Source of the DNA: Quercus robur
Taxonomy: Eukaryota; Streptophyta; Magnoliopsida; Fagales; Fagaceae
Reading direction: 5' to 3'
Length of the DNA: 64,000 bases
Assembly: GCF_932294415.1 (NCBI RefSeq)
Contig: NC_065542.1
Location: forward strand, 41,009,942-41,073,941
The position numbers and the translations under genes were made by a program. Under the pieces are notes generated by a model that ran no database searches, was not told the DNA's origin, and saw only the letters and a program-made list of their open reading frames with translations. Shown piece after piece: positions 25,223 through 37,547 of this stretch (the stretch's first letter is position 1; the number at the start of each line of letters is the position of its first letter).

Positions 25223-25510
25223 TTTTTTTTTTTTGAACAAAAAGGGGGGGCGGGGGCGACCATATGCGACTTACCCCCTAGGGCATGACCTAATAGGGGC
25301 ACCCCCGCTAGGAAATGTTGAATTGAGCCATAACTACTGTGACCGGGACGCCACAGACCTCACCCTAGCACCCCAAGAGAGCCAGAGTGTGGGGCGCATT
25401 GCATGCCATAAATCCCCCCCCCCCCCCCACATGGTACCCGCCACGACTCGAACATGGGACCATGAGCATGCACGCGGGATCCCACACCGTTGGGCCACCC
25501 CTCCTGGGGC
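25223..25510 (-). mobile_element. tRNA-derived SINE inserted in exon 3 of gene 2
   Basis: A 288-bp insertion flanked by a perfect 16-bp target duplication GATTGGATGGCAACTC (25207-25222 and 25511-25526). It begins on the + strand with a T-run (the A-tail of a minus-strand element). At the other end, on the minus strand, it has a Pol III A-box-like segment (gtggcccaacggtgtggg) and a B-box-like segment (gttcgagtcgt). This is the layout of a tRNA-derived SINE mobilised by LINE machinery. It interrupts the last ~20 codons of the pseudogene. A C-run lies at 25417-25430. Confidence 0.9.
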
Positions 25511-25931
25511 GATTGGATGGCAACTCAACCCTTAACTCATTTTAAACTTTTATAACCTATGCTAGCAATGGAAAGGAATAAGTTTAAGGTATTGCAAATT
25601 TTAATTCTTAAGTTGATAGATTCTCTTAAGCAATCCGTATCGAAGTACGTTGATAAACTTTTGGTATTACAATACATCTATTTCTATCTTTACTTTATTT
25701 TATATTATTATTATTTTACATCTTGATTCTCGAAGAAGAAAAAAAGAAAGTAATATATTTAAGTCATCAAAACATACAAGCTCTTTCTGATATGCAGTAG
25801 ATGGTCAAAAATCCAAGTTGGATAATATATATATATATATATATATATATTGTTAAATAAGAACAGGGGTCTCCACTCTATAGCGTGGATTCATCAACTT
25901 CACAACATGTAACAGTAATTGGTAATACTAT

Positions 25932-26557
25932 GGGTCTATTTAAGATCCATTTATTTTACTGAAACTGAAAATTTTTTGTTGAAAATACTGTAGATAAAGG
26001 TAAAAATTAGCTGAAATAGTATAATGAGACCCATGAATAGTATCAAAAAGTGAAATGGGACCCATGAATTATAGCAAAAATAAGATGAATAGTAAAATAA
26101 GTTGGTAAAAATATTTTTTGCCAAACACACACTACACATGAGTTGGATAGTGGTGAGTGGTGAGTTTCCAGCGTTTGCGTTTTTGGCTAGGTCCCACAGC
26201 ACTATTCATAACCCAGCCAAAAACACAAAAACGTGCATACCAATGCATTTTTGGGTCCCACGACACTATTCACACATTTAAAAATTATTTTACTATAGTA
26301 TTTTTAACAATAAGTTTTCAGTGTTTTGCAAATAAGCGATGTCCAAATACACCCTATGTGTGCATTTAGCTCCAGCTTAAAAAACCAACTTATTTTACTA
26401 TTCAGCTTATTTTTGCTACTATTCATGACCCCATTTCACTTTTTGATACTATTCATGGGTTCCACTGTACTATTTCAACTAACTTTTACATTTATCTACA
26501 ATACTTTCAGCAAAAAATTTTCAATTTCTGCAAAATAAACGAATATCAAATAGACCC
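25932..26557. mobile_element. Tourist-like MITE with ~175-bp TIRs and internal insert
   Basis: The arm starting gggtctatttaagatccatt (25932-26112) is the inverted complement of 26378-26557, ending caaatagaccc. Arms share cccatgaatagtatcaaaa and agtaaaataagttgg. Ends GGGTCTATTT and short flanks TAT/TAC suggest PIF-Harbinger, whose 3-bp duplication is normally TWA; the match here is imperfect. Between the arms, 26127-26370 looks like a second, older TIR element (gcgtttttggc...gtgttttgcaaataagc). Confidence 0.7.
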
Positions 26558-26639
26558 TACGTGTGCCACAAGAACTTTGATGAGACTATCATTGTGGGTA
26601 CAACACATTTGTTGAAACTCTACTATTCAATCTGCTTAA

Positions 26640-27035
26640 CTTTTTATCAAGTATGACCACTCCTGTAAAGCGATATGAGTACTCGTACCACTAAGCCACA
26701 CCTTACCATGCTAGTTGGATAAAATCAATTTTACGTCTAGCAATTAGGAAGGGAAACGTATATGTAATGCTCAATTTCTCCATGTACAACAGTGATTATT
26801 TTCCCAGATCATTATAATTTCACAAAGAGTCAAGTAATTATCTATAACCACTGCCTCAAATAATTAAAAATTCAATTTCATCACCATTGACCACCACATT
26901 ATTGGTTGATCACCCTTTCCCCAGTTTCTGCTTCTTCCATGTCTTCATGCATGTTGCCTCTCTGGCCATGTTTGTCTTCTTCCTCTTCTTTAGTTTGCTA
27001 TCTTTCTTTTTGGAATTTCCTTCTTGAAAGTTCAA
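26640..27035 (+). pseudogene. Relic of the dioxygenase intergenic and upstream region
   Basis: The sequence resumes homology to the region between genes 1 and 2: gttggataa...aacagtgattatt matches 20555-20610, and ctttagtttgct...ggaatttcc matches the leader just before gene 2 (20855-20910). It is cut off at ~27035 by an LTR-like insert before any coding exon. I read it as the start of a further array unit that lost its gene. Confidence 0.5.
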
Positions 27036-27039
27036 TTAG

Positions 27040-28090
27040 TGTGTAAAACACTAATGAATGTTTAGACTCCCAATTTTAAATATAACCAACACAAACTTAT
27101 ACTCAAACAATAAATATGCGGAATAATAAATACAAGCAAAAACCCAAATAAATAAACAACTCTGCACCATAAATAATCACAACGCAATAGTAATTAAAAA
27201 GCAAGAGTAAGGGTTAGAGAGATGCAAATACAAAAATAACACCAGAACGTGTTATCGAAGAGGAAACCGAAGAACTCGGCGAAAAATCTCTTCGCCGCCC
27301 TCCAAGTAGTAAAATGATCCACTAAAGAATATATTTGGGATACACAAATAACAATAGACCCTCCAAGCTTAATCTACCCAATGAACCTAAGCCCTCCAAG
27401 TTTCTTACTCTAATAAGGTTAAGTCTAACCGTCTCTTTTTCAGCTTTCCGAATCTCGCAATAAACCCATTGCATCAACCAAGTGAATTAGTCATCTCCGA
27501 ATTACTTCCCAAGCACCAAAATACATCCTCACTAATTTGGGTATAGTGAGATAAGGATTTGGCTAATGAACCTCTCAAGGGTATGTTAATAGAGAGGGTG
27601 AGAGTAGAGGAAGTCGGAGAATCAAAAGTCTAAGATTGTGGATGAGTTAATCTTGGTTTTCTTTAGGGTTTCTCTTTCAAAATTCTCTCTAGAAGCTCTT
27701 TACATTTTGTGGGTATAAGGGTATTTATAGTAGGGTATGTGAGAAATGTGAAATGTCACTTTTCTGCAAATCAGGGCATTCTGGTGACTCAGTCTTGCGA
27801 GTAGGATGAATCGCGAGTTTGAGTCGTGTGATAACTGCTAGGCCAGACTGTACTTTTTTGTCCTATAGTGCTCCAACTGTCATAACCCTTCAGCTTCCTG
27901 AATTTTGTCGAGTTGCCAATCGCGAGTCACTTACGAGATCCAGTCACTAGAAACCTCTTGAATGCTCACACACACATAACTATTACATTATTCCCACCTA
28001 AATACAGGATATCTAATTGCTGAATTACAAGCAAATTTAACACGAAACACATGATTGAATAAATTCAACCTTATACTTGTTTTGTCCCCC
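27040..28090 (-). mobile_element. LTR-like sequence, ends not resolved
   Basis: About 1 kb of sequence unlike its surroundings, with a minus-strand TATA box (complement of ctataaatac near 27727) and GC-rich leader-like words (gaagaactcggcgaaaaatc, caatcgcgagtcac). No coding domain is seen. It interrupts the relic of the dioxygenase unit. A solo LTR in minus orientation is the likeliest reading. Confidence 0.45.
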
Positions 28091-28144
28091 ATGTGAATTC
28101 CTAGTTAATGAAGACACGTTGACAATAGGGGGGACCATGGCCCC

Positions 28145-29295
28145 TAGACATGGCAAAACGGGTCAGAATTTTCTGACCCGACCCGACCCGACCCGAAAAA
28201 TACCCGACCCGAACCCGATTTTTTGACCCGAAGCAAAAACGGGTTGACCCGTGACCCGACCCGTGTTTTGTGCGGGTCAACCCGACCCGACCCGCGACCC
28301 GACCCGAACCCGAACCATTTTTTTAAAACTTTTTTTTTTTGGTAAAAAAAATAGTGAAATTAAGACAATATTGGTTTAATTGTTTATTGTGAGCTTTAAG
28401 GAAACAATTGATACATTTACATAACTGCATGCAAATTAATTGAAAAATAAATGGTTAAGCATTCTGTAATGAGTAAAGATTTTTAGATATGAAATAGCAA
28501 AGTACATGCCAAGATAATCTGGTTACAATAAAGTTAAAAACAGATTTAAAATTGTAGATATGTGTGAGACACATTCACGAGTGTGAAAATAGTAAAGCCA
28601 AAGTATCAAATTAGTATAAATTATGAATGCTTAGATCTATTTTTTAACAATTTATGTTCAAAATAAACGGCTTTTCAAAATAAATTATGATATTTCCTAG
28701 AGTGTGTGCTGCTTAACAATGATATGATCTTCATAAAAGAGATTAGGTATAAATAAGTAAGCAATCAAACTTTAATGTATATCTCAAATTGAAATAGAGT
28801 GTCAACCACAATTGATAATAGATTATAAAATTAATTTTTAAAATTGTAACTTTCTTATATGTTTTTATTCTTTATCAAATGAGTTATCCAATAAGTCATT
28901 TGTAATTTTTTTTTTTTTGGAATGTTGATATTGTGTAAAAATAAAACTTGTATATTTGTTTTACTTATCTTTGTGTTGTTTTGTTTTAGATAGCAATGTT
29001 AGGATTTGTATAATTTTAAAATTATTGAATAAATATTAATAAGTTTAACTGAGTTTATTCTTGATATAAGTAGTGAATGCAAAATAATGCATTTTACATT
29101 AAGTAATATGTTGCATAACTATCCAAATGGCAAATACATATTGTTTTCTTTATAAAAAAAATAAAAAATAAAAAATAAAAAATTTCATGTGAAAAATACG
29201 GGTCAACCCGACCCAACCCGACCCGACCCGCAACCCGATTGACCCGAACCGAACCCGACCCGACCCGACCCGACCCGCCCGTTTTGCCATGTCTA
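28145..29295. mobile_element. Non-autonomous hAT element with (CCCGA)n subterminal arrays
   Basis: Termini are TAGACATGGCAAAACGGG and CCCGTTTTGCCATGTCTA, perfect 18-bp inverted repeats. The 8-bp target duplication ATGGCCCC (28137-28144 and 29296-29303) is diagnostic of hAT. Dense cccgacccg tracts follow each end (28178-28310 and 29205-29280). The ~0.85-kb centre is AT-rich and encodes no transposase. Confidence 0.93.
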
Positions 29296-29303
29296 ATGGC
29301 CCC

Positions 29304-30384
29304 CCAAAAATGTGTAAAAAGTTATCTATAATAGGTAAAATAGCAACGTTAAGACTCCAATGCATTTTTGGAAGGAGTAGGCCCCCTCCCTTACCTTTCC
29401 TACCTGTCTATTTTCTTTCCAATTTGCTTAATTACTTGCATCTTTTTTAGTCTTTCTGGATCTACTCCCCCTAAATGTTAGCCACAAGCGAGCCTACGAT
29501 TTTTATTAAATTTATTGCTAGCTTCCTTCAAAAAGTTATTTATTTATTTATTATATTTAATGAACTGAAAATTTTATTCATAAACAAATGCCAAACTTTT
29601 ATTGATAACCTTTTACTGTTTGCTTCCTTTTACTGTTTCAATTTACATTTTCCATATTCTACTTACTGGCCATCCAATATACTCAACGTCTAATAAGGTG
29701 CTCTCATGTTCTCACAATAAATTCTATTTAATCTTTCTACTCTCCCATCCTATGCTTTGAGTCTCTGACGACATACTACATTCTCATTCATCTCCTCTTT
29801 CTTTATCTTTTTATTTTTTTTATTTATTATTATTATTATTTATTAATAGAAAGCTTTTTTATTTGAAACTAAGGAAAAATGGTTTTAAAATATTGGGACA
29901 TACAAAATTCTTCTTATCCTTCTGCAATTCTATTTTACTTCAATTTTTATTTATTTATCTTATGATTTTTGATTTTTTTTCCTTTAATTCATTAAACCAA
30001 CGGATAGACTTTATTCATTATTTTTATCTAAAATTTCATATTAACTTCTAGTCAAAGAAGCAAACTACAAGCTGGATTGGGTATGATAAATGCAACTAGT
30101 ACAAGATTACAACGTAAAAATTCATAGTCCAATTTATGGTACCGCAAATCTTATTTGAAAAATCTCATACACATGCCAAAACTAATAAATTTGTTTTTTG
30201 TTTTTGACATTTGGAAACACAGTCTTGAAATTGATGTTTGAAATTCATTAGTGTAGTGATGAGTGAATGAGACATACATACATAGATATTGTGAATCAAT
30301 ATGATCATTTAGTTTTGACACCCCCCCCCCCCCCCCCCTCCTTCTCCAAACAACAATTTTTGGTTCCACCCTTGCTGGTGAATA
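29304..30384. other. AT-rich intergenic DNA
   Basis: No gene, RNA or complete element recognised. It contains a TTA repeat (29820-29850) and a C-run at 30321-30338. Short frames of 60-72 codons have no recognisable features. Confidence 0.6.
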
Positions 30385-31118
<734 letters not shown>

Positions 31119-31817
31119 CTCTAAGGTGGCATGTGATATGGGAAAATCGACATTATCCCTAGCATCTAAATTCTTGGAAAATTTAATGCTTGGCAATCTG
31201 GATGTCTGAGAATGTAACTATTTCTATGTTTGGTTCGATTTGAAATCTAATAAAATTTGTGAGAATATGAGAGATGCTTCTATTTGGTTTATTTCTAAAA
31301 ATCTTATAATTTTTTTTTTCCAAAATACCATTTGCTTCATAAATACAACATCAAATCTCTCCTTTTTTTTTAAAAAAATAAAATTTTCCTCCAAATAAAT
31401 TACAAGAAATAAAATATAAACTATAAATCATGAAAAATTTGATAAAAAAAAAAAATAAAGTATAACATTTTTTAAATGAAATGCATAATAAAAAAATTAT
31501 TTAAATTGTTAATTTATAATAATAATTTTATTTGATTCTTATCGGTAAAAGAGTAGGGAGAATAAATAAAATTGTCAATTTATACAATATATAACTTCAT
31601 CTTGGCATAAAAATGTGAGTATTTACCTTTTTTTAATGGAATCTATATTCCCAAAAAAGGGGTATTGCCATATTGAGAGGAAATATAGAGACTCTAAGGA
31701 TTTATTTGATAAGAGTATTTAAATATAATTTTTATTTTGCAATCCATAAAATGGTGGGTCCCACACTTGAATTTATTTTTTGGCTAATATTTTCTAAATA
31801 TAGTTTTCAAAAAGAGA

Positions 31818-31988
31818 AATGCTATGTTCACAATATTTTCACAACAAATCCTATGTGGCAAGTTTTTATGAGTTGTTATTAGTGGGGTAGAAAAGTAATT
31901 TCAGTGATAGGTTCAAATTAGAACCAATAACAACTAACCACCTATGATTTGTTATAAAAATGTTGTGGATGTAGTAGTACCTCTCTTT
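31818..31988. mobile_element. MITE, family M1 (copy 3)
   Basis: Inverted ends atgttcacaatattttcaca and tgttataaaaatgttgtgga surround gtaatttcagtgataggttc, as in copies 1946-2120 and 18953-19133. Confidence 0.65.
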
Positions 31989-31989
31989 C

Positions 31990-33832
31990 AAAAAACTATA
32001 TCCTATTTTCCTAGTTTAGAATAAGATTTTGAAAATAGTTAAAGGGGTGTTTTCAGAATACATAAAATGTTTTTAATGACATAGTTGTAAATAAATTGAA
32101 AATAGTGGACCCTACATATTTGTCCAAACTCTTTTATCTCTTAAATTAATGAGCTTATCTTTATGATTAAAAGAATTTTTACACTTTAAATTTGAAACTT
32201 ATTATTAAAAAAAAAAAATACATGATGAGCCATTATCATTATCCACAAAAAAGAAGAAGGTAATCTACAGATTCTACACATTACTTTTTGTAATATTTTT
32301 TTAAAAAAATCTCAAAATTAGAAATGGTCTTCCAAACAATTACAATTATTTTTTGTTTTTAGTATTTTGAAAATTGTTCTTAAAAGTGAAAGCCAAACAT
32401 GTATAATATAAAAATTATCTGAAAAATAGTTTCAAGTTCGATTGTTTGGAAATTGTTTTTATACTGTTTTGAAAACAAAAACAAAAATCCTCCTACTAAT
32501 TAGGTCCTTAGCATATGATTTTTTATTGTAATTTGCAACCAAATGTGAAACTTTTTCAACACTTCTAACTCCTAAGAATCTTAAAATATTACCACTTGCC
32601 AGATGGTATATAAATGATAGAAACGTTTTTTCTATAATCCCACTTCCCACCTACGTGAAAAACTGTGGTGAATAAATTAGAGAAACTAAAAACTTCTCAA
32701 AATTTAGTGAGTTTATCTCCACTTAAATATCAGGCCACGTGGTCTTCTTGCACGTGATCTTCTTGCATCTTGAGTTGTTATTATTATTATTATTATTAGT
32801 TGAATCTTTTTATTTTTATTTTTTTATATATATTATAAAAATGATATTAGTTGCTCTGTCTGAGCACATAGTTGTTTTTAAAGATAGCTAGTTTGGGATT
32901 ATAAAATGCAGTGGTTAAGGTCAATTTTAGAATTCATTTATAACATTTAAAAGTGCTTAAAAAAAGAGAATAATTTTGGGAAAATCCTGTCTTTTTCTTT
33001 TTTTATGTTTTTATTATACAAGATAGAAATTCTACTCTAATTTAATTTAAGTGTATATGTATATGAAGCTCTTCCTGAATATTTGAATCTCAGCTTTTCC
33101 CCCCATACCCACAAGCACTTATACTTGTTAGAATGGTTTCTCACACAATGTAATAATTCTTTCAACTTTCCTAGCACAGAAACAACACAATATAATCTGA
33201 ATGAGGGCATGGCCCATATATTAGATATACAATCAGGACGGTGTATAACCCTTTTTTCTTTTTTCTTTTTTTCTTTTCCTATTCATATTATTTGCACAAG
33301 ACAGATAAGAAAAACTCTAATTAAAATTCTAAGATTATAAAATATTCCACCTAAAAAACTGTGTAGCCAAGAACAATTGTGTACAAGGAGAAAGTCGGCT
33401 GCCTACCAACAAAAACAAACCAAGGGAGGAGAATTACTCATAAGAACTGGTCACTTGGCCAGTTGGCCTTTAAGCCATTTTTCGATTATAGAAAGCTTTC
33501 TTTTGGGGTCACTAAACCTACCTTAAAACCAATACATAATAAAAATTGAGATTAGAAATTGGGATTCCTTAATAAAGAAAATGACATAACAACAGGACAA
33601 TCATGTAAAGCATTACAAAAGTTTATAATTTAGTTTACCCAGATGATAAAATGTAATTTTAATTCCAGTGGTACCAATAAAGAGCAAGGAAAAACATTAA
33701 TTTTTTTTAGTTATCAAGAAATTACCTATAGAAACAATGTCATGCATGATAAAAATTATTAATTTTTCGTTACCTGTCAATCCTAAGCATTTGGCAGGAG
33801 TGATATAATTCATCACGCACAAACAACAGGAT
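31990..33832. other. AT-rich intergenic DNA
   Basis: No gene seen. A TTA repeat lies at 32777-32800 and several A/T runs occur. Frames at 32459-32650 (minus) and 33083-33340 (plus) lack recognisable domains. Confidence 0.6.
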
Positions 33833-34216
33833 ATATACGCAATAAGGAGGCTTTTACTAGATTCATTAGTCCATATGGTGCCTCCCTATTTGTGTGTAGA
33901 TCATTTGATATTTCCCTTACATCTTACCAAACGAGACTAACATAAATTTCGGCAGGCATGCAGTGCGCAATAAGACGACTTTGGCATCATTTGAATATTA
34001 ATTTATTCAACAAAGTAAAATTTATTCCTTACTTATCAAAAAAAAAAAAAAAAAAGAGTAAATTTATTCCAAATACACAAGCCCAAATTGTGTCCACATT
34101 ATATTGTTGTGGATGTTCATGGCTGGAGTTTGTTTGTCTTTTGAGTATCTGTTTTTGTATTTGGCCTAATTTTTTGAAAACCAAACTATCAACTAGAAAG
34201 TTTCACCATTCATAAT
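33833..34216 (+). pseudogene. Orphan copy of the dioxygenase upstream block
   Basis: Colinear with 14090-14645 and 58375-58985: caataaggaggcttttacta, catcttacc, cggcagg, gcgcaataag, cccaaattgtgtcc, gttgtggat, gagtatctgtttttgta, aaccaaactatcaac and ttcaccattc. No dioxygenase exon follows. It is more diverged than the two gene-linked copies, so it is an older relic of the same unit. Confidence 0.75.
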
Positions 34217-35063
34217 GGCATAGCTAGGATTTTAGTTTAGGGAGGGTAAGATTAAAAGAAAATATTTTTTAAAAATAACCTAAACAATAGTAATCGATAT
34301 TAATGATAAAATAAATAAAATAATTGTAATTATCACACATAATCTAATATAAAAGCAAACTATAATTTATTTATTTTTTGTAACTAGATTGATTTACTGA
34401 GCAGCACTCGACAATTTTTATATTTTGAAATCTTTACATGATTTCTTCATTCCCATTAATTACTCTTGATTTACACTCAGGATTCTCCTTAATCTTAATT
34501 TAATCATAGTTACTAACAATCACAGTATGAAATTAATCTAAATATATAAAGTTTAGACATTTAATTTGATTCCATAAAATAAAATTGAAAAACAATTCAA
34601 TCTAAAAGTGTTAAGAGAACAATAATATACTTGTAAAGTTATATAGTGTCAATGCCTTGATTGCTTTCAATAAATATGTAGTAGTAATTCTAGGACTACA
34701 CCCTTTCTCAAACCCTTTATTACAACTATCTTATGTGGTTTATTATGAGTAATGATGAAAAGGAAATGTTAACAAATGCCCTAAAGACATTGGTTTTGGA
34801 ACTATTTTTAAAAATATTTTATGGGAAAATGATAAAGAAATTAAATTTGTTGACATTTTTTTATATTTCCAATGAAAGTGGTGTTAAAAAACTTTCCTAA
34901 TATAACTTATTAACAATTGCCCTAAGAGCATTCCTTAACTTGACCAAAGAAGAAAAAAAGTGGTAGATCTATGCAATCTCTAGAATTGATACAAGGAAAA
35001 AAGTTGCATGCTTGGCCCATGCGAATTTGGAAAGGAATTAATTAGGATGAGGGGAGAAAAAAG
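34217..35063. other. AT-rich intergenic DNA
   Basis: Nothing recognised beyond A/T runs. Confidence 0.6.
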
Positions 35064-35251
35064 AGTAATGCTCGAGACACATAAAATTACATAACTTGTG
35101 CCACAGTTCGCCCATGTGACAAGTTGTGAGTGGCAGTTTGGTAGAGGTGTGATGGTGGGTCCATGTGGGGACACTCCTCTACCACTCACAACTCACCATA
35201 TTGGCAAATTGTGGTACAAGTTGTGTCATTTTATGTATCCCTAGTATTACT
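35064..35251. mobile_element. 188-bp MITE with ~55-bp TIRs
   Basis: The left arm agtaatgctcgagacacata...cttgtgccacag is the inverted complement of the right arm ctgtggtac-like...tatgtatccctagtattact. The centre also folds on itself (gagtggcagtttggtagagg against cctctaccactcacaact), so the element is almost fully palindromic. Its transcript would form a long hairpin. Confidence 0.85.
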
Positions 35252-35534
35252 CAAGAAAAAAAAAAGTGGCATGTACAGGCTAGTGGTGTGGTAAAAACGT
35301 GTGACAACAACTAAAGTGAGTTATTTATTTATTTATTTATAATGTTTTTAAGAATGTTGCAAAAGTGAGTTTATTTATTTATTTTTTAGGAACGTAGCGC
35401 CTAATTTTTAGGTGTTAGATAGGTTGTAGGTTTTGTTTTTATGTTTTTCTTCTTTCCAAGGTCATGAGTGGATTGTTTAGTTACAATGGGAATGGTTATT
35501 TGTTTTTCTTGTATCAAAAGGGACAAGACTTTAA

Positions 35535-35728
35535 GGTTCTATTTGGTTGGGAATAGAAAAGTATCAGAATAGAAAATGAAGGGGATGGAAAAATAGGAAG
35601 ATAGAAAAAAATTTAGTTTTCCCTCATGTTGTTTGGCTAGAATGGTGGAAAAGTAGAGTGATGAAAACTTTTTTGTTTGGTTGAAAAGAAAAATGAGAGA
35701 ATAGAAAACATAGGTTGTATAATAGATA

Positions 35729-35764
<36 letters not shown>

Positions 35765-36035
35765 CTTATTAGGAAAAAATATAAAACGAAAGTTGAGGTA
35801 AAAATAATAAAGCCAAAAGACTAACTTAAAATGGAAAAAAAAGGGGAAAAAAATCAACCTCAAATGCTATGTGAGGGAGGATTGGGGGTAAATGGGTGAT
35901 TCCATCAACCCATCTCCCCGCCTCCCCTCTAATTTTCCCTCCATTTTGGAAAGGATTGAATTTTGGTGGGTTTGGAAAGAAAACTACCGGGCTCAACCTT
36001 TTTCTCTTCTCCCAACTAAACACACCCATTACCCA
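35535..36035. mobile_element. MITE-like element, family M2 (copy 2)
   Basis: Begins ctatttggttgggaatagaa and ends cttctcccaactaaacacac, with G/A-rich arms as at 30385-31118. A (TA)n run lies at 35732-35761. Opposed frames at 35826-36221 and 35896-36123 read across the arm and are not credible genes. Confidence 0.5.
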
Positions 36036-36061
36036 TATTCTCTCTCCCACAATAACCAAAT

Positions 36062-36854
36062 TTGAGGGGCTATTGTGGGAGCAGGTGATCCGAGCACGTT
36101 TTTGGGCTACTGGCCCTGTCTGAGGATGATTAAAGATCCATGTGCATATAGATAGGAAAACTGAGGAGAAAAGGGGAACCAACACGGGAACTGAGGTTCT
36201 CGAGGAGCAAAGGCATCTCAAGAATGCTTCAGGTAGTCAACCATACTGGAAAGAGGAGCTCCAAGGAAGGTAACAGAGCCGTGTATGATATGGAAAGAAG
36301 AAATATTTGGGAAGGTGACTACCACCTCCACATTTGATGCATTGCACCAACTGAATTGGCCGCATTTATGAAGAAATGACACTTGAACAGTGTCTTCACA
36401 GCTCACAGCCCCTCTCACTACCTCCAGAAAGGTCTTGATGGGACAAGCATCCAAAGGGTTACCTAGAAATTGAACAAGTGGAAGGCTAGGATGTATTGGA
36501 GCAAACTATTTAAGGAAGTGACTTCCAAAAAAATGGGCATGCAATGCTAGAAAAGGAGAGAAAAAAAAAAAAAAAAAAAAAAAAAAAGGTGAACAATAAC
36601 AAGAACTCATTGTAAAAATATTATACTTGACCAATATATGAACAATTTGTCCTCGGACTTGCCCGAGGAGGGATTTTATGTTGAATTTATGTTTCTTACC
36701 CTTTTAGCTTGAGCCCAATCATTCTTGAGTCTGAACTTACGTGACTTTGTAGTTTGCTTATAAAATCCACTCTCTTACAAATCTATTGTTTTTGGCTTAT
36801 TGGGCTGGCTCACACTATTCTTGGTGGGCTTAAGCCATAATTCAAGTCCCTACA
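36062..36854 (+). mobile_element. Solitary 3' LTR related to the gypsy element
   Basis: A polypurine tract (ttgaggggctat) is followed by TGTGGGAGC at 36074 and the LTR ends TCCCTACA at 36854. Order of landmarks matches the LTR at 37548: gccgcat, ttgaacagtg, ctcacagc, ctcctcggactt-like and gggcttaagcc. The A-run 36560-36587 lies inside it. Only the 3' end of the element remains. Confidence 0.65.
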
Positions 36855-36959
36855 CATGCAAAATATGATCACATTGCTATGAAGAGTTTTCATATGTACA
36901 GAGTATTAGTATTTTAAATATAAAATAAAATTTCCGAAAAACTTGTAAGTTGAATGGTA

Positions 36960-36962
<3 letters not shown>

Positions 36963-37000
<38 letters not shown>
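36963..37000. repeat. Poly-T tract (about 38)
   Basis: Uninterrupted T run. The flanking 36855-37547 is AT-rich with no gene. Confidence 0.98.
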
Positions 37001-37547
37001 AATATCTCAATTCAGTTTAAAGCAGATTCATTTCCAATCCTACTCAAATTTGTGTTCCGCAAAAATAGGCCCAATCTAGGATTGCCTTAACACATTTTTG
37101 AGCATAATCTTAAATATTAATTTAATAATATATATTTTAATGTTATTTCATTTAAAAAACTATTTTTCTTGCCTTTTGAGATATAATATTATTACTAATT
37201 ATGATTTTGTGTTTAAGTTTCACTAAAATTTTCTTTTCAATTGCTAATGTCGCTAATCCACTTAATCTTTCTTATGACATAGTCAATCTTAAATATGATT
37301 TTATCAATTTTAATTTTGAATAGATTCTTTATGTAGACGCAAATGTAAAATGTATCGTTAGTTAATATTTTATAAGCAATACATGCATTAAAAAAGAATC
37401 TAGCATTTTTATAAAATTTAATAAGTTAATTGTAATATTTTCATCTATTTGTAAAAAAAAATATTTTGAAAATTTTAATTCTAAATGCAAATCTAAACAA
37501 TCAATATCAAAATAAATATCATGGGCTTCAGGTTGAACAATGGATTT

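Larger units (their letters stand above)
20941..25550 (+). pseudogene. Dioxygenase pseudogene (gene 2)
   Basis: Same three-exon structure as gene 1: 20941-21467, 22328-22649 and 25003 to about 25550. The intact ATG at 20941 is the homologous start; an upstream in-frame ATG at 20864 extends only into non-conserved sequence. Lesions: (1) after INHGV, a net 13-nt deletion near 21258 shifts the frame, creating TAG at once; (2) an extra A in the A-run near 25108 shifts exon 3; (3) a 288-bp SINE sits in exon 3 (25223-25510); (4) the terminal codons are shifted. Intron 1 was enlarged by a solo LTR and intron 2 by another. Exon 2 is undamaged and still encodes the H-x-D ligand pair (KHSDPSS). A functional protein is not expected. 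Confidence 0.93.
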
